NCBI RefSeq assembly: GCF_027580225.2
Contig: NC_073352.2
Location: forward strand, 30,002,001-30,066,000
DNA from: Misgurnus anguillicaudatus
Lineage: Eukaryota; Chordata; Actinopteri; Cypriniformes; Cobitidae
DNA length: 64,000 nucleotides
Direction: 5' to 3'
Shown: positions 24,591-36,317 of the stretch, one piece after another
Layout: each line of letters starts with the position of its first letter
Numbering within the stretch: the stretch's first letter is position 1
The notes under the pieces: generated by a model
What the model was told of the DNA's origin: nothing
Database searches by the model: none
The model's input: only the letters and a program-made list of their open reading frames with translations
Program-made: the position numbers and the translations under genes

Positions 24591-27500
24591 ATTAGTCTTG
24601 ATGCAGTTTGTATGTTTTACACACACCTGACTGGATCTCTGATTGTTTCTGGCAGGTATGTATAAGGGGTCCGAATGTTTTTCTGGGATATTTGAAAGAT
24701 CCAGAGAAAACTAAAGAGACTCTTGATGAAGACGGCTGGGTTCACACAGGAGACATTGGCAGGTGGCAGGCGGTAAGATGCCCATCACTATCAGTATTTA
24801 TATGATTTATATGATAGTTTGATGCATTTCTGATAAATAATTAACACTGTTTACACAGTCACCTATCATATGTAAATAACACATTTAGGTGTTTACCTGT
24901 TTATGCACTAATATATAAATAAACAATATATTAAACCTTGTGCCATTTACTTTAAAGATTCTCCCTTCTATGTTACCCGAAAGTTTGTGGCCTGCATGCT
25001 GTCACTAATGTAACAGTTTGCCAAAGCTGATAGGCTGATATGCCTGCGATGTCATCTTCACAGAATGGCACTTTGAAGCTTGTGGACCGTAAGAAGCACA
25101 TTTTTAAACTGGCTCAGGGAGAATATATCGCTCCGGAGAAGATCGAGAATATTTATATCAGGAGTGAAGCTGTAGTTCAGGCATTTGTACACGGAGACAG
25201 TCTGCAGGTGAGAGGACATCGCTCATGTATAAAGGCAAACTGAATGAATTCTGACTTCCCTCATCCATCTGTCTCTTCTCTCTCCTCCTGCAGGCGTGTC
25301 TGGTTGGCATCATAGTTCCTGATCCAGACTTTCTGCCCGGTTGGGCCAAGAAGAGAGGCATAGAGGGCTCATATGAAGAACTGTGCCGAAATAAGGTAAT
25401 AATGGCAAAACTGACATGGACAATCATTTACTCATTTATTCATTTGTTGTTGTTTTTTTGTGCAATTTTAGCATAAGAAACCAATTCGTACCCAAGTTTA
25501 AACGATCCATGTCGCACAGTGTGATAAGGTCTGATCTTATAGGAGTGCAAAAATTCTGCAAGGTATCCCAGGCTTTAAAAGGATAGGTCACCCAAAAATG
25601 AAAATTCTGTCATCATTTACTTACCTTTAAGTTGTTACAAATGTGTATATCCCCAGAAGGCTCCAGAAAAATTCAAGAGAAAACTGTAAAAAATAAAACG
25701 TACATTTTATGGTGGAAAGCTGGCAGCTGTGGTTGCCAGGGCTTTACTGTCGGAAATGCGGTGGCAGCATTGTTGGGTTTGCGGGATTGCATTTTCTTGC
25801 GGTTTATAACTGTCTACTTAACATGTTTATTATATATGTAAAATTCCTGGGTTTACATTGTTTTTAGCAACATACACATGTTAAATAGACAGTTATAAAC
25901 CGTAAAAAAAATGCAATCCCGTAAAACCAATAATGTTGCCACTGTATTTTTGACGGTGAAGTTTTGGCCACCACAGCTAGTTTTCTACTGCAAAATTTAT
26001 GTTTTTTTTAAAGGAAACATTTTTTTACAGTGTTTAACATGTTTATGTTGCTAAAACACAGTATATATCTGTCAAATTCCCGGGTTTACATTGTAAACTG
26101 TAAAACAAAACGTAAATTTTACGGTAGAAAACTGGCAGCTGTGGTTGCCAAAACTTCACCGTCAAAAATACAGTGGCAACATTTTTGGTTTTACGGGATT
26201 GCATTTTTTTACGGTTTATAACTGTCTACTTAACATGTTTATGTTGCTAAAACACAGTATATATCTGTCAAATTCCCGGGTTTACATTGTAAACTGTAAA
26301 AAACGTAAATTTTACGGTAGAAAGTGGCAGCTGTAGTTGCCAAAAATACAGTGGCAACATTATTGGTTTTACGGGATTGCATTTTTTTTACGGTTTATAA
26401 TTGTCTATTTAACATGTTTATATTGCTAAAAACACATTATATATCTGTCAAATTCCTGGGTTTACATTGTAAACTGTAAAAAACGTAAATTTTACGGTAG
26501 AAAGTGGCAGCTGTAGTTGCCAAAAATACAGTGGCAACATTATGGGTTTTACGGGATTGCATTTTTTACGGTTTATAACTGTCTATTTAACTAGTTTATG
26601 TTGCTAAAACACAGTATATATCTGTCAAATTCCCGGGTTTACATTGTAAACTGTAAAAACCGTAAATTTTACGGTAGAAAGTGGCAGCTGTAGTTGCCAA
26701 AAATACAGTGGCAACATTTTTGGTTTTACGGGATTGCAGTTTTTACGGTTTATAACTGTCTACTTAACTAGTTTATGTTGCTAAAACACAGTATATCTGT
26801 CAAATTCCTGGGTTTACATTGTAGACTGTAAAAAATGTAACTTTTACAGTAGAAAACTGGCAGCTATGGTTGCCAAAATTACAGTGGCAACATTTTTGGT
26901 TTAACGGGATTGCATTTTTTTACGGTTTATAACTGTCTATTTAACTAGTTTATGTTGCTAAAAACACATTATATATCTGTCAAATTCCTGGGTTTACATT
27001 ACATCATTTAAATGTTTCTTTTAAAGAAAATGGTGAAATATAATTTAGGAAAGGGGTCCCTTACAAAAGTTCCCCATATGTGGGGATCCCTGCCATCAAA
27101 AATTTGGAAAACACTGCCTTAAATATGTGTCTGGAGACGTTAAAAACATGGTCACCTAGTGGTGCGACATCTCTAAAGGGACTTTGGTTATATGAACAGT
27201 GAACTTGAGTATAAAATAAAATCCAAAAACATTCAACTATATCTTCACATTAACTATGAATACAAAGATTTTACACTGTTCAGAAGGGCAAATTAATGCT
27301 TTGTTTCTGCTTTCAGGATATAAAGAAAGCTATTCTGGAGGACATTGTGAAATTGGGTAAAGAAAGTGGCCTTAAGTCTTTTGAACAGGTGAGTGTAGAC
27401 CTGATGTTGTGGAAATATTGCTTTGTCAATGACACACAGCCACATAGCCATTTAAAAAATGTGATTTATGTTTTGATGTTGCTCCATCATTTTGTCCTCC

Positions 27501-27643
27501 AGGTGAAGGACATCGCTATTCACACAGAGATGTTCACAGTTCAGAATGGCCTCCTGACGCCCACCCTTAAAGCAAAGCGTGCTGAACTCAGGGACTGTTT
27601 CAGGAAACAGATCGATGAGCTTTACTCCACCATTAAAATGTAA
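14321..27643 (+). CDS. acsl1: Long-chain acyl-CoA synthetase, ACSL1 type (20 coding exons)
   Basis: It converts long-chain fatty acids to acyl-CoA with ATP and CoA on ER, outer mitochondrial or peroxisomal membranes. Coding exons: 14321-14515, 14600-14714, 15041-15105, 16462-16563, 17679-17778, 17904-18079, 18689-18721, 18880-18931, 19037-19110, 20899-20976, 22243-22377, 22507-22641, 22746-22841, 22922-22994, 24445-24533, 24656-24772, 25064-25207, 25294-25395, 27317-27388, 27503-27643. They total 697 residues (human ACSL1 698) with consistent phases. An N-terminal anchor lies at about residues 30-48 with YWYATRPK after it. The AMP-binding P-loop FTSGTTGSPKG is at 274-284, YEGYGQTE at 454-461, and the signature [10 protein letters not shown] through LVDRKKH at 533-557. 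It ends ELYSTIKM. The start MQAHELL fits ACSL1 best; ACSL6 is the main alternative. The exon-10 donor is odd (see findings). Intron 18 holds a tandem repeat. The ATG at 14321 is preceded by GTG/ATA codons, not an upstream ATG. Confidence 0.93.
15231..15661 (+). mobile_element. GACATATCATG repeat family, copy 2 (acsl intron 3)
   Basis: Shared blocks include GTGCTATAATTGGGTCCCCA, AACTTAGTTTTAGTAAACCA, CACTATCCAACCACGGCACT and GTGAAATGTCCCCTTTAA. It is the opposite orientation to the copy at 4320-5215. The 64-residue open frame inside it is chance. Confidence 0.85.
16836..17482. mobile_element. Near-perfect foldback element in acsl intron 4
   Basis: The left arm starts TTAAAGGAATAGTCTACTCA and the right arm ends TGAGTAGATTATTCCTTTAA, with arms of roughly 300 bases each. 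Diagnostic inner pairs are GTGCGTGCACGTAAGCGCTG against CAGCGCTTACGTGCACGCAC, and ACTATATTTTATGGCGTAAT against ATTACGCCATAAAATATAGT. A related half copy is at 35138-35300. Confidence 0.92.
17531..17647. repeat. Small inverted repeat in acsl intron 4
   Basis: ATACACTAGTCAACATTTGA and TCAAATGTTGACTAGTATAG flank an 80-base AT-rich centre. It lies only 30 bases before coding exon 5. Confidence 0.8.
19508..20210. mobile_element. Composite element in acsl intron 9
   Basis: Outer ends share GTCCTTGAAA/TTGAAAG words (19516 and 20150-20205), suggesting degraded terminal repeats. An inner block at 19820-20112 has the inverted pair TGTTCCCTGAGAAGGGAACG and GAGTTCCCTCAAAAGGGAAC, typical of a repeat common in cyprinid DNA. 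The 106-residue minus-strand frame is within this repeat and is not a gene. Confidence 0.6.
21218..22135. mobile_element. TIR element GGGTGATTCTCACGAAA in acsl intron 10
   Basis: GGGTGATTCTCACGAAA on the left pairs exactly with TTTCGTGAGAATCACCC on the right, 900 bases apart, with an AT-rich interior lacking any transposase. Its right end is about 110 bases before exon 11. Confidence 0.88.
23053..24301. mobile_element. AAAGGTGCAGTGTGTAAATT family copy with a nested element
   Basis: AAAGGTGCTGTGTGTAGATT on the left and ACACAATGCACCTTTAA on the right are the family ends, also found at 42633-43008, 52752-53770 and 54734-55098. The middle is displaced by a CpG-rich element at about 23255-24195 whose ends are TGCTGCGTTTACACCAACCG and its inverted partner (CGGTTGGTGTAAACTCGGCA). 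Frames in this block have no protein similarity. Confidence 0.85.
24536..24589. repeat. (TG)n microsatellite at acsl exon 15 donor
   Basis: About 25 uninterrupted TG units begin directly at the splice donor of coding exon 15 (GAG|GTATGTGTGTG). The intron is only 122 bases long, so the repeat makes up nearly half of it. Confidence 0.95.
25575..27000. repeat. Tandem array of ~175-196 bp units in acsl intron 18
   Basis: The landmark GGGTTTACATTGTAAACTG recurs near 26082, 26278, 26458, 26635 and 26810, and a final partial copy is at 26990. Each unit also carries GGCAGCTGTAGTTGCCAAAA and GGTTTTACGGGATTGCA. A unit in the opposite orientation precedes the array (25850-25990), so the block begins with an inverted junction. 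The start at 25575 has a fragment of the TTCACCCAAAAATG family. Confidence 0.9.
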
Positions 27644-28146
27644 TACAGAATTAACGGTGCTGATCTGGGTTTTTTGACTGAACGTTAGCTAATAGAACTG
27701 ATACAGAACCGTCTCACAGACTTTTAGTGAGTTTAGTCTACACATCAAGAGGTTCATCATTTGGTCTAATCTTTGACCATTAAACAGATTGAATGTGCCA
27801 AGCCAAAACTCAACAACATCATGTTGTTATTATTAAGGTGGATAAAGCTGATATTTAATAATTGGACATTATTGATAGAAACTGATAGAGGAACAGTTAT
27901 GGTCTCATTGTGTATGTGTGCATATTTTAAATTATCTCAGGGAAAAAACATGTGCCTTATTTATGGATATCAACTGTTTTTGAGTTTTATTTGTGAGAGA
28001 GGAAAACAGCATACATGCAACATTTCACCCAACAAAGCCAAAAACATTACCTCTTGATCAATGTGAATGGCAAAATGCACACAATGTTTAATTTTCTCTT
28101 AGTTTTCGTTCAATTAATTATCCTGGACATTTCATTATGAGAAGCT

Positions 28147-28152
28147 AATAAA
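28147..28152 (+). terminator. acsl1-like polyadenylation signal candidate
   Basis: An AATAAA lies about 500 bases after the stop at 27643, followed by GTGTTTTTCTTTG. The AT-rich tail continues to about 28760, so a longer 3' UTR is also possible. Confidence 0.45.
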
Positions 28153-28760
28153 ATTGTGTTTTTCTTTGTTAAAAATGGCCATTGTTGAGTTCAAACACAG
28201 CCTTGTAAACCTGTCTTGAGCTATGTGTGTATTTAATCAGTTGTTCATGAAGTATTTATATAGACGACCATCTTTACAGTTGCATTTAAGTAAAAAGTGC
28301 TTAATTTATAACACACTATCAATCATTTTTGTCACAAAAGTGCATATTTATGTAAAAGCTTTAATGGAGGAGGATTTTATGTGTTTTTAAAGTAATTGTA
28401 AAGTATGCATGTTATTATTTTGCTGCTTTTGTCAGCGTCAAAAATACAGGTGCATTTCGAACATGTCCTTATATTTCATCTATGGTTGCTGCTTTATTCA
28501 TTCACTGTAATGTTCTGTTTATGAGATGCAAAAGTTTTTATTGATGTTTGTTTCATTCAAGCTTTGTCATTTCTGTTAAGTAATCTGAAGCCAAATCAGT
28601 TTTTACAAATATGTGTGGCCTAAAATGTTTGCTCACTGAGATCCATATCAATGAAAATACTATAATGCCTAAATGTCGCATGTCACATACAAAAATGTGT
28701 GTTTTACGTCTAAATGTAAATGTTTCATTTAAGAGATGTAAGTGATTGATATTAAATACA

Positions 28761-29039
28761 ACTTGATTAATGAATTCTTGGATTTTTTTAAGTGTCTTAT
28801 TCTTGTTACACTGGAGAGCAGCTAAGCTTTTGTGACATAAAATTATTTATAATGACAAACAGAAATCATTAAAACAAACACAAGAAGTACTTTAAAGAAA
28901 CAACTGTGACCAAAATAGTTTAATATTTATATATTTTTTATTGATATATTTTACATTATAAAATAATAATTACTGATTTACACCTAATTATACATAGAGT
29001 AGAATACAATTTTGAAGTGAAATTATAAGATTATTTACA
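28761..29039. other. Intergenic acsl-rbm22 spacer, no gene seen
   Basis: AT-rich sequence lacking exons or RNA genes. Confidence 0.4.
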
Positions 29040-29560
29040 TATTAAAGTGGACATATCACCTTTTTCCACGTTTAAGTCCTATAATATGGTCCCTATTGCC
29101 TCAATCAACCTAGATAATGTGAAAAAGATTACACAGTAACTTAGTTTTGGTAAACCATTCTCTGCAAGCTTATTGAAAATGTGGCTCCCCTTGTGATGTC
29201 AGAAGGGAATCTTATTATAATTGTATCACCCCTTAATCTGCATTATCCAACCACAGTAACTGTAAAAAAAAATGCTGTAGTTATGCAGCTGTTTGCCAGT
29301 AACTTACTGTAGATTATTTACTGTCAAAATTTGTTCAAAGAATTGAACATTAAAAATTCGGTTCCCAGAATGCTTATATGCTTTGCATGAGGCTTTTATT
29401 ATAGTTTTACTATGTAAAGATAAAGACTTGTTAATGTTTAATGTTCATTTAACTTTGAACAAACCGTAAATAACATACATTAAAATCTACAGTAAGTTAC
29501 TGGCTAACAGCTGACAGTAATACTGTCATATACAGGCATTTAGACCACACTGTAAGTTGC
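29040..29560. mobile_element. Truncated GACATATCATG copy followed by a small foldback
   Basis: At 29046-29255 the family blocks GGACATATCACC, ACTTAGTTTTGGTAAACCAT and CTGCATTATCCAACCACAG are present, then stop. At 29262-29555 a separate palindrome follows (GCCAGTAACTTACTGTAGAT against ATCTACAGTAAGTTACTGGC). Confidence 0.75.
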
Positions 29561-29731
29561 TTAGGGTGAACGTAAATTTATTTGCAAGCATTTTCTTATA
29601 TCGTACTCCTAGTTTATTTGTCTGTTTGGTTATATTCTTATGTGTTCCCGTTTGTATTTCCAATTCTTTAAAATATTGTTCCCAACTGGTGAGTTAAGGG
29701 ACGTCACTTCCACTTGGTGTGCGCGCGGAAG
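29561..29731 (+). promoter_or_regulatory. Probable rbm22 promoter and 5' UTR
   Basis: This short stretch lies between the repeats and the rbm22 start. The CpG-containing sequence GTGTGCGCGCGGAAG immediately precedes ATG 29732. The GGAAG word is ETS-like, as often seen at housekeeping promoters. No TATA box is apparent. Confidence 0.45.
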
Positions 29732-32700
29732 ATGGCGACGTCCCTGGGATCAAACACATACAACAGACAGAACTGGGAAGATTCGGTTTGTAACGTTTTA
29801 ATGTTTATAAAAGATGTCACACAGTTTATACCACTTTATTAGCGTGTCCCTTTAGTTAAACAAGAGCTGCACTGTCAGTCAACGCGAGCGACGTGCACGT
29901 GTGTATTAAAACCCAGTAAAATAACGCCATAAAATTATTCATAACGTTGTTTTTACTGCAGATTTTTTTCTCATGTTGTCAACTAAATATCTGCTTTTTT
30001 AACCATTAACATGCATTTTAAAGTTTTTAGACGTCATTATCATAATCATAATGTTTGTTGTTGTGGTGTGAACTTATGCTTTGGGGTTATTTTGGGATAA
30101 TTTGGCTGAAATTATTTTATGACTGTTCAGTTTCCAGCCCCAAGCAGAAAGTTGACAAGGATAAGTATGCAAATGCACGTGCAATCCAAAAAGGCTGAAC
30201 TTTTTATGTGTTTTATTGTTTCTTTATCATCAGAAGTCAACACATGTTGTCTTGTTTAAACAGAGCCAATTCATCAAAATCATTTGTCATTCTTACCATT
30301 CATATGAGCATCAAAATGCCTTAAATATTTAGCTTCTTACAACAGGTTTGATGTGCAGTCATGCGTTGAAATGTGTGTGAATTTGTAGTGGTAAAGCATG
30401 AGTGACAGCTCTCTCCTTTATCAGATATCAGTGCTGTGATTGCTTAAACTATCTTTAGCTCCTCTAATGATGTGATTGACATGTTAGATTCTGCTGAGAT
30501 GGCACTTTACAGAGATCTCTTTAGTTTATACAGCATCGCTGTCCCATGAGCGGGACACCTGAGTTTACTTTAATATTATGCATGTAAATGTTAATCTATC
30601 ACGACAAACTATATAACGTTGGAAAGGTGTAATAATGTAGTTTTCATATTTCAAAACCTTTTAGCAGTAATAATAATGCAGTGACTGTCATTTATTAATT
30701 TGTGACAAGAGTATGCAGCAAACCAACACAAACCTCATTTTTTATTATATATATATTTTTAATTAATTACAATAAATTTAAACTGTTATAACATTTTTGT
30801 TTTAAATTAATATTTTCACCTCCAGACACATTAAAGTGTTTTCTTTAAAACAAGACCAAAATTAGGCTTCTAGACCAAACAAAATATTAATTTGAAGTAG
30901 GGATGCATAACGGTTAATCACGATTAATCTATAGCAGAATAAAAGGTTTTGTTTACATCATGTATGTGTGCGAACTGTGTATAATAACTTTGTATAGATA
31001 AATGCACACACATGCATGTATATATTTAAGAAATGTTTATGTGTGTATATACATTTGTATATTTATGTATAATCTATATTATATATAAATACTTAATATA
31101 TAAATATATATTCTTTCTTAAAATTATACATGCATTTGTGCATATTTATATATACATAAATATTATTCACAGTTCACACACATATATGATGAAACAAAAA
31201 CTTTAATTCTGCTAAATACTTAATATATAAATATATATCCTTTCTTAAAATTATACATGCATGTGTGCATATTTATATATACATAAATATTGTTCACCGT
31301 TCCTTCACATTCGTATATGATGTAAACAAAAACTTTTATTTTGCTATAGATTAATCGTGAATAATCGTTATGCATCCCAAATTTAAAGGTGTATATCACC
31401 TTTTCACCCCCCTCCCAAAAAAGGAGCTGCGCCATTTAAAGGGTTAAAGCAATGGAAAGCATCTCCATGTCAGAGTTGATAAAAATGAAGATTTTTATGA
31501 TTTACATTATAAGCGCCCTAAGCGCTTTGAGAAGTAACATTGAAAGGCGCTATATAAAATAAAGATTATTATTATTATTATTATTATTATGTCCCAAGTT
31601 CTTATAAATGTAATATGTATACGCATATAGGTTTGAACTTTTACAAAGTTTAGTTAAAAGTGACTCTTTCACCATCAATTTCATAATTTAAATGTCATTA
31701 TTTCTTTTTAAAGCAATTATTTTCAATGTTTTAAACATTCTTTCCAGGGTATAACTTTTTTAATACAAACTGAGTTTTTTGATTATAAAATTATTTAATA
31801 ATTATTAAACAGCTTTGCTACCATAAATAAACAATAGAAAATAATGACAACTATTTTATAAAATGAAGACCTTTTCAATGGGTTTGTTGCAATAACCACA
31901 TTTTTTTTTTTTACTGAAAGCAAATAGTCATAGAAGAGGTGTCAAGTCATTGTTTTAAATGTCCTGTTTTTCCTGTGTTTTGAAGCTTTGGTTGTGTTTA
32001 CAGAGCACAATTTAACACGTGTGCATGTTTTGGGGGGAAACACATTCTTTTTTACACAATTTACTTATCTGTATAGCGCTGGTTTCACTGTCCTCAAAAC
32101 GGGCTGATGTCTTCCTTGTTCTGTGAAGTCCCTCCTTCAGAAACATGCAACGCGTTTTGATTGTGTAGTTTGTTTAGTGTGTTGTGATTCGACAACAGAG
32201 CCGTTTGAGCTTAGCTGGTGACTGATGTATTCCTGTGGACGGAGTTTAATCAAAAACTCTTATATTGACGTCATTAAACCGGGAAGTAGATGGCTGTAGT
32301 CCAAACCGGCTGTTTTCTGTAGTCCTTAAAAAAGTGAATTCTGTTAAAGAAAATATATCGCTTGGAATTTTCTTTGAGCTTTATAATTTTGCAGGTATTA
32401 TTATATTAATTATAAATTATGCTCTTAACAGTAACATTACACACTAACTAAAGTTAGAAAAATGAGATCACGAAAAACTGCGTTTTAATACATTTGTATG
32501 TATATGTTTACTTTCATCAATTATTGTCTGTGCTTTTGTGATCTTTATATCAGACATTTCCTTGCAGGACTTCCCTATTCTCTGTCAAACATGTTTAGGT
32601 GAAAATCCATATATTCGTATGGTAAGTCCAACAAATACTCAATAAATAATATCTAGTATGTGTAATAAAAGTACAAAAATATGTAATTGTCTGGTAAGAC

Positions 32701-35700
32701 AGTGTTAAGATTGTAAAGATAATAATGAACAAATCCGTATATTTCAAATCCACATTTAAACCGAGATTGGGATGTTTTTTATTTTACTGACCTCCATTAT
32801 TTACTAAATTAATGTGAATATTCGAGCCCTTTCTATCAGTGGATGATAGATACCTTCATTTCACTTTTCTCTTTCTTTTTGCAGACCAAGGAAAAATATG
32901 GCAAAGAATGTAAGGTGAGGTAACGGCTGGTGTAACTCAAGTAAACTAGTTCAATAAATGACTCCTATTAAGTAAACGTTTCACTTGTGAATGTAAGATC
33001 TGTGCTCGTCCGTTCACTGTTTTCCGCTGGTGTCCTGGTGTGCGAATGCGCTTTAAGAAAACTGAAGTCTGTCAGACCTGCAGTAAGATGAAAAATGTCT
33101 GTCAGACCTGTCTGCTGGACCTAGAGTACGGTAGGTTTCAAATACCTGAACCTTAACCCACCCACAACACTAGGACCGATATAGAAACATCATTGTCTAT
33201 TTGAACCCCATCACCTTTTGAAAGAATATTTGATATCTTTAAAGGGGACATATCATGAAAATCTGAATTTATCCATTTTTAAATGCAATAATGGGTCCCC
33301 AGTGCTTTTATCAACCCAGTTTTGGTTAACCATTTTCTGCAAGCATGTGAAAAATAGATAATTGAAATTTAGTTCCCCTGTGATGTCAGAAGGGGATCTT
33401 ATTATAATAATACCGCCCCTTAATCTGCACTATCCAACCACGACAATGCAATTTAATGCAGAGAGAGAAAAAAATTATTGACAGCACAATCGACTTTCAA
33501 TTTCAACAAACCACCATTGCAATCAGTGTTTGCATTACATCAGCTCATTTGCATTTTAAAGAGGACATATCATGAAAATCTGAGTTTTCCCCCAAGTTCT
33601 TATATTAACCTATTAAATTAAAAAATGAACAACCCTGTAACTTAGTTTTGGTAAACCATTCTTTGCAAGCATGTGAAAAAAACGCACATTGAAATTTGGC
33701 TCCCCTTGTGATGTCAGAAGGGGATAATACCGCCCCTTTATCTAAACTATCCAACCACAGTGCTGCCATTTAGTGCAGATATCAGCTCATTTGCATTTTA
33801 AAAAGACACACCCAAGCACATTTTTGCTCACACCAACAAAGTGGCAATTTTATCATGTTATAATAAATTATCTATATGATATTTTGAGTTAAAACTTCAC
33901 ATACATACTCTGGAGACACCAAAGATTTAATTTACACCTTAAAAAAAGTCTTGCGAAATGTCCCTTGTGTCCATCATTGTTTGAGGTAAAACTACTTTAT
34001 AAATCACACATTCATATCTTTATATTTGCTGGTTCATTTCACAACTTTCTCCTTTTTTCAGGTCTTCCTATTCAGGTCAGAGACACAAGTCTGTCCATTA
34101 AAGACGACATGCCAAGATCCGATGTGAACAAGGAATATTACACACAGAATATGGAGAGAGAGGTATTGTATATGTTGAGTCACATTACATAATGCACATT
34201 ACAAGTATCTTTACAGTTTTGGGGGCGGTAGTAGTAGCCTAGTGGTTAGAGAGTTGGGACGGTGACCCAAAGGTTCTCGTGGCTGGCAGGATGCGACTAA
34301 GCAAGGCACCTTAGCCTCAGTTGCTCCCCAGGCGATGTAGGGATAGCTGCCCACTTTTAAGAACTTTAAATGCACTCTTTCATTTGTGTTTAGATCCAGA
34401 ACTCTGATGACACGAGGCCTGTGGGGATGCTGGGTAAAGCTCAGAAACCTAGCGACATGCTGCTCAAACTGGCCCGAACGTCACCGTACTACAAACGCAA
34501 CAGACCTCACATCTGCTCATTCTGGGTAAAGGGAGAATGCAAGAGAGGAGAGGAGTGTCCATACAGGTGAGACCTTCAGTGCTGAACCTTTTAGTTTAGT
34601 ACACAAAATAAAAACGGTGGGACTGTAATGTTGATAACTGTCCACACGGTGGTGCTGTTGGACCAGCTAAAATCACTTATTTCTAATCAGGCACGAGAAG
34701 CCCACAGATCCCGATGACCCTCTCGCCGATCAAAACATTAAAGATCGCTATTACGGCATCAATGACCCGGTGGCGAATAAACTGCTGAATAGAGCGTCTG
34801 CCATGCCACACCTGGACGTGCCCGAGGACAAGTCCATCACTACATTATACATAGGAGGATTGGGAGAAGACATTACTGATTCTGAGCTCAGGTATCTACT
34901 TGTGTTGTTTGTCACTTGTTTGTTTGGTGCAGAAATGGGGTTTGACACGAATGCATATGGCGGACTGCTTAGTGTGCATACTTTCTTTGCACAGTATGCA
35001 AATGTTCTGCATGCATGGAATGAAAAATTACATGCCTAAATTAAATATTATGCATGCAGCAAACTATTTGCTTACTTTTCTACTTTTTACTACTTTACTA
35101 AGTTCCATACTGCATACTATTTCGTACAGCCTTTAATTAAAGGAACACACCACAGTTTTTCAATAGTTTACTATGTTCTTACCTTAACTTAGATTAATTA
35201 ATACATACCTATCTTTTTTCCATGCATGCTCTTAATCTTTGTACAGCGTGCCGTGAATGTGTTAGCATTTAGCCTAGCCCCATTCATTCCTTAGGATCCA
35301 AACAGGGATGCCACCGAACACTTCCATGTTTTACCTATTTAAAAACTGTTACATGAGTAGTTACACGAGTACGTATGGTGGCACAAAATAAAACGCGGAT
35401 AAAAATGATAACTATATTGTATTGCTTAGTTGGCAACACTTCGACCTCCTACCCACATTTCATGTCTCCTCATCTCCTGCAGGAGTTACTTCTATCAGTT
35501 CGGGGAAATTCGTACGATCACACTGGTTCAGAAGCAGCAGTGTGCGTTCATTCAGTTCGCCACACGTCAGGGAGCGGAGCAAGCCGCTGAGAAATCCTTC
35601 AACAAGCTCATTATTAACGGACGTAGACTGGCGGTGAAGTGGGGTCGTTCTCAAGGCGCTAAAGGCAAAGACATCAGTGACGGCTTCAGTGAGATGGGCA

Positions 35701-36317
35701 CCAGACTGGATCCAGTACCTGGTCTGCCAGCACGTATGTGTTTGTGTGTTTGTTATTACCATAGATCCTACATCAGTTGTACAATCATAATTGCTGTGCA
35801 TTATGGGATTGAATAAGTGCCCTTGATAATGTCCACTATCATTTCGGACACAACTAAAAAAATGGCTGTTCCCTCAAAGAGTGCACTATTTAAGGGTATA
35901 GGAATCTATTTTGTACACAGCCCCTGTAATAAGAGTATTAATAAATGTCTATGTGTGTTTTAGCTCTACCGCCACCTACAGCTCTGGAGAATGAAGCCCC
36001 AGCCAATTACTTTAATCTGGACCCTAGCAGTTCTTCAGTAATGAACCTCAGTCTTCCCCCTCCACCTGGACTCCCAAACCCACCACCACCAGGTATACGG
36101 CTTAGCTGTGCCTCAAGTGTTTTAGTTGCTGAAAACAATGGTTTAAACCCCTTTTGTTGTTTGGTTGTGTTTTTCAGGTTTTGGACATCCCATGTTCCAC
36201 CCCATGGGTCTTCCTCCACCTCCACCGATGAGTTTAAGACCTCCTGGCCTCATTCACTACCCCTCCCAGGATCCTCACCGCATGGGTGCGCACTCTGCCA
36301 TTCGCCACTCTGATTGA
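29732..36317 (+). CDS. rbm22: Pre-mRNA-splicing factor RBM22 (10 exons)
   Basis: A spliceosome component (Prp19-related/NTC group, orthologue of yeast Cwc2 plus Ecm2) that contacts U6 snRNA and the intron at the catalytic centre in the nucleus. Exons: 29732-29785, 32568-32621, 32885-32914 (30 nt), 32998-33130, 34062-34162, 34394-34566, 34691-34891, 35483-35733, 35964-36092, 36178-36317, giving 421 residues against about 420 in human. The N-terminal half has CxxC pairs (CQTC, CKIC, CQTC repeated) forming zinc-binding modules. A CCCH finger with Cys165, Cys173, Cys179 and His183 follows. An RRM at about 232-305 has YIGGL as RNP2 and CAFIQFA as RNP1. The proline-rich tail ends [11 protein letters not shown]. 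The frame is continuous across all junctions. The exon-4 acceptor is pyrimidine-poor (TTGTGAATGTAAG). Confidence 0.97.
30898..31379. mobile_element. GGGATGCATAACG element with an internal 128-bp duplication
   Basis: TAGGGATGCATAACGG on the left pairs with CGTTATGCATCCCAA on the right, inside rbm22 intron 1. Inside, a 128-bp block beginning AATACTTAATATATAAATAT is present twice in tandem (from 31087 and from 31215). The 71-residue minus-strand frame is spurious. Confidence 0.82.
31500..31592. repeat. SINE/LINE-like tail with (ATT)n
   Basis: The stretch AAGCGCTTTGAGAAGTAACA through GGCGCTATATAAAATAAA, ending in ATT repeats, resembles the conserved 3' end of fish retroposons with a simple-repeat tail. 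Confidence 0.55.
33242..33966 (+). mobile_element. Two tandem GACATATCATG repeats in rbm22 intron 4
   Basis: The first, truncated copy runs 33242-33545; a second, full copy starts with the same AGGACATATCATGAAAATCT at 33556 and ends GAAATGTCCCTTGTG at about 33970. They lie in the same orientation and fill most of this intron. Confidence 0.88.
34207..34350 (+). mobile_element. tRNA-derived SINE in rbm22 intron 5
   Basis: It has an A-box-like segment (TAGCCTAGTGGTTAGAGAG) and a degenerate B box (AAAGGTTCTCGTGGCTGG) at tRNA-like spacing, then the conserved SINE body GCGACTAAGCAAGGCACCTT. It lies in the sense orientation, only 45 bases after exon 5. Confidence 0.75.
35138..35320. mobile_element. 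Half copy of the 16836-17482 foldback family (rbm22 intron 7)
   Basis: It shares TTAAAGGAACACACCAC-type start, TATGTTCTTACCTTAACTTAG and GCATTTAGCCTAGCCCCATT with the acsl intron 4 element. Only one arm is clear. Confidence 0.65.

Noticed and set aside
34751..34948. Minus-strand 65-residue frame
   Set aside because: Antisense shadow of rbm22 exon 7.
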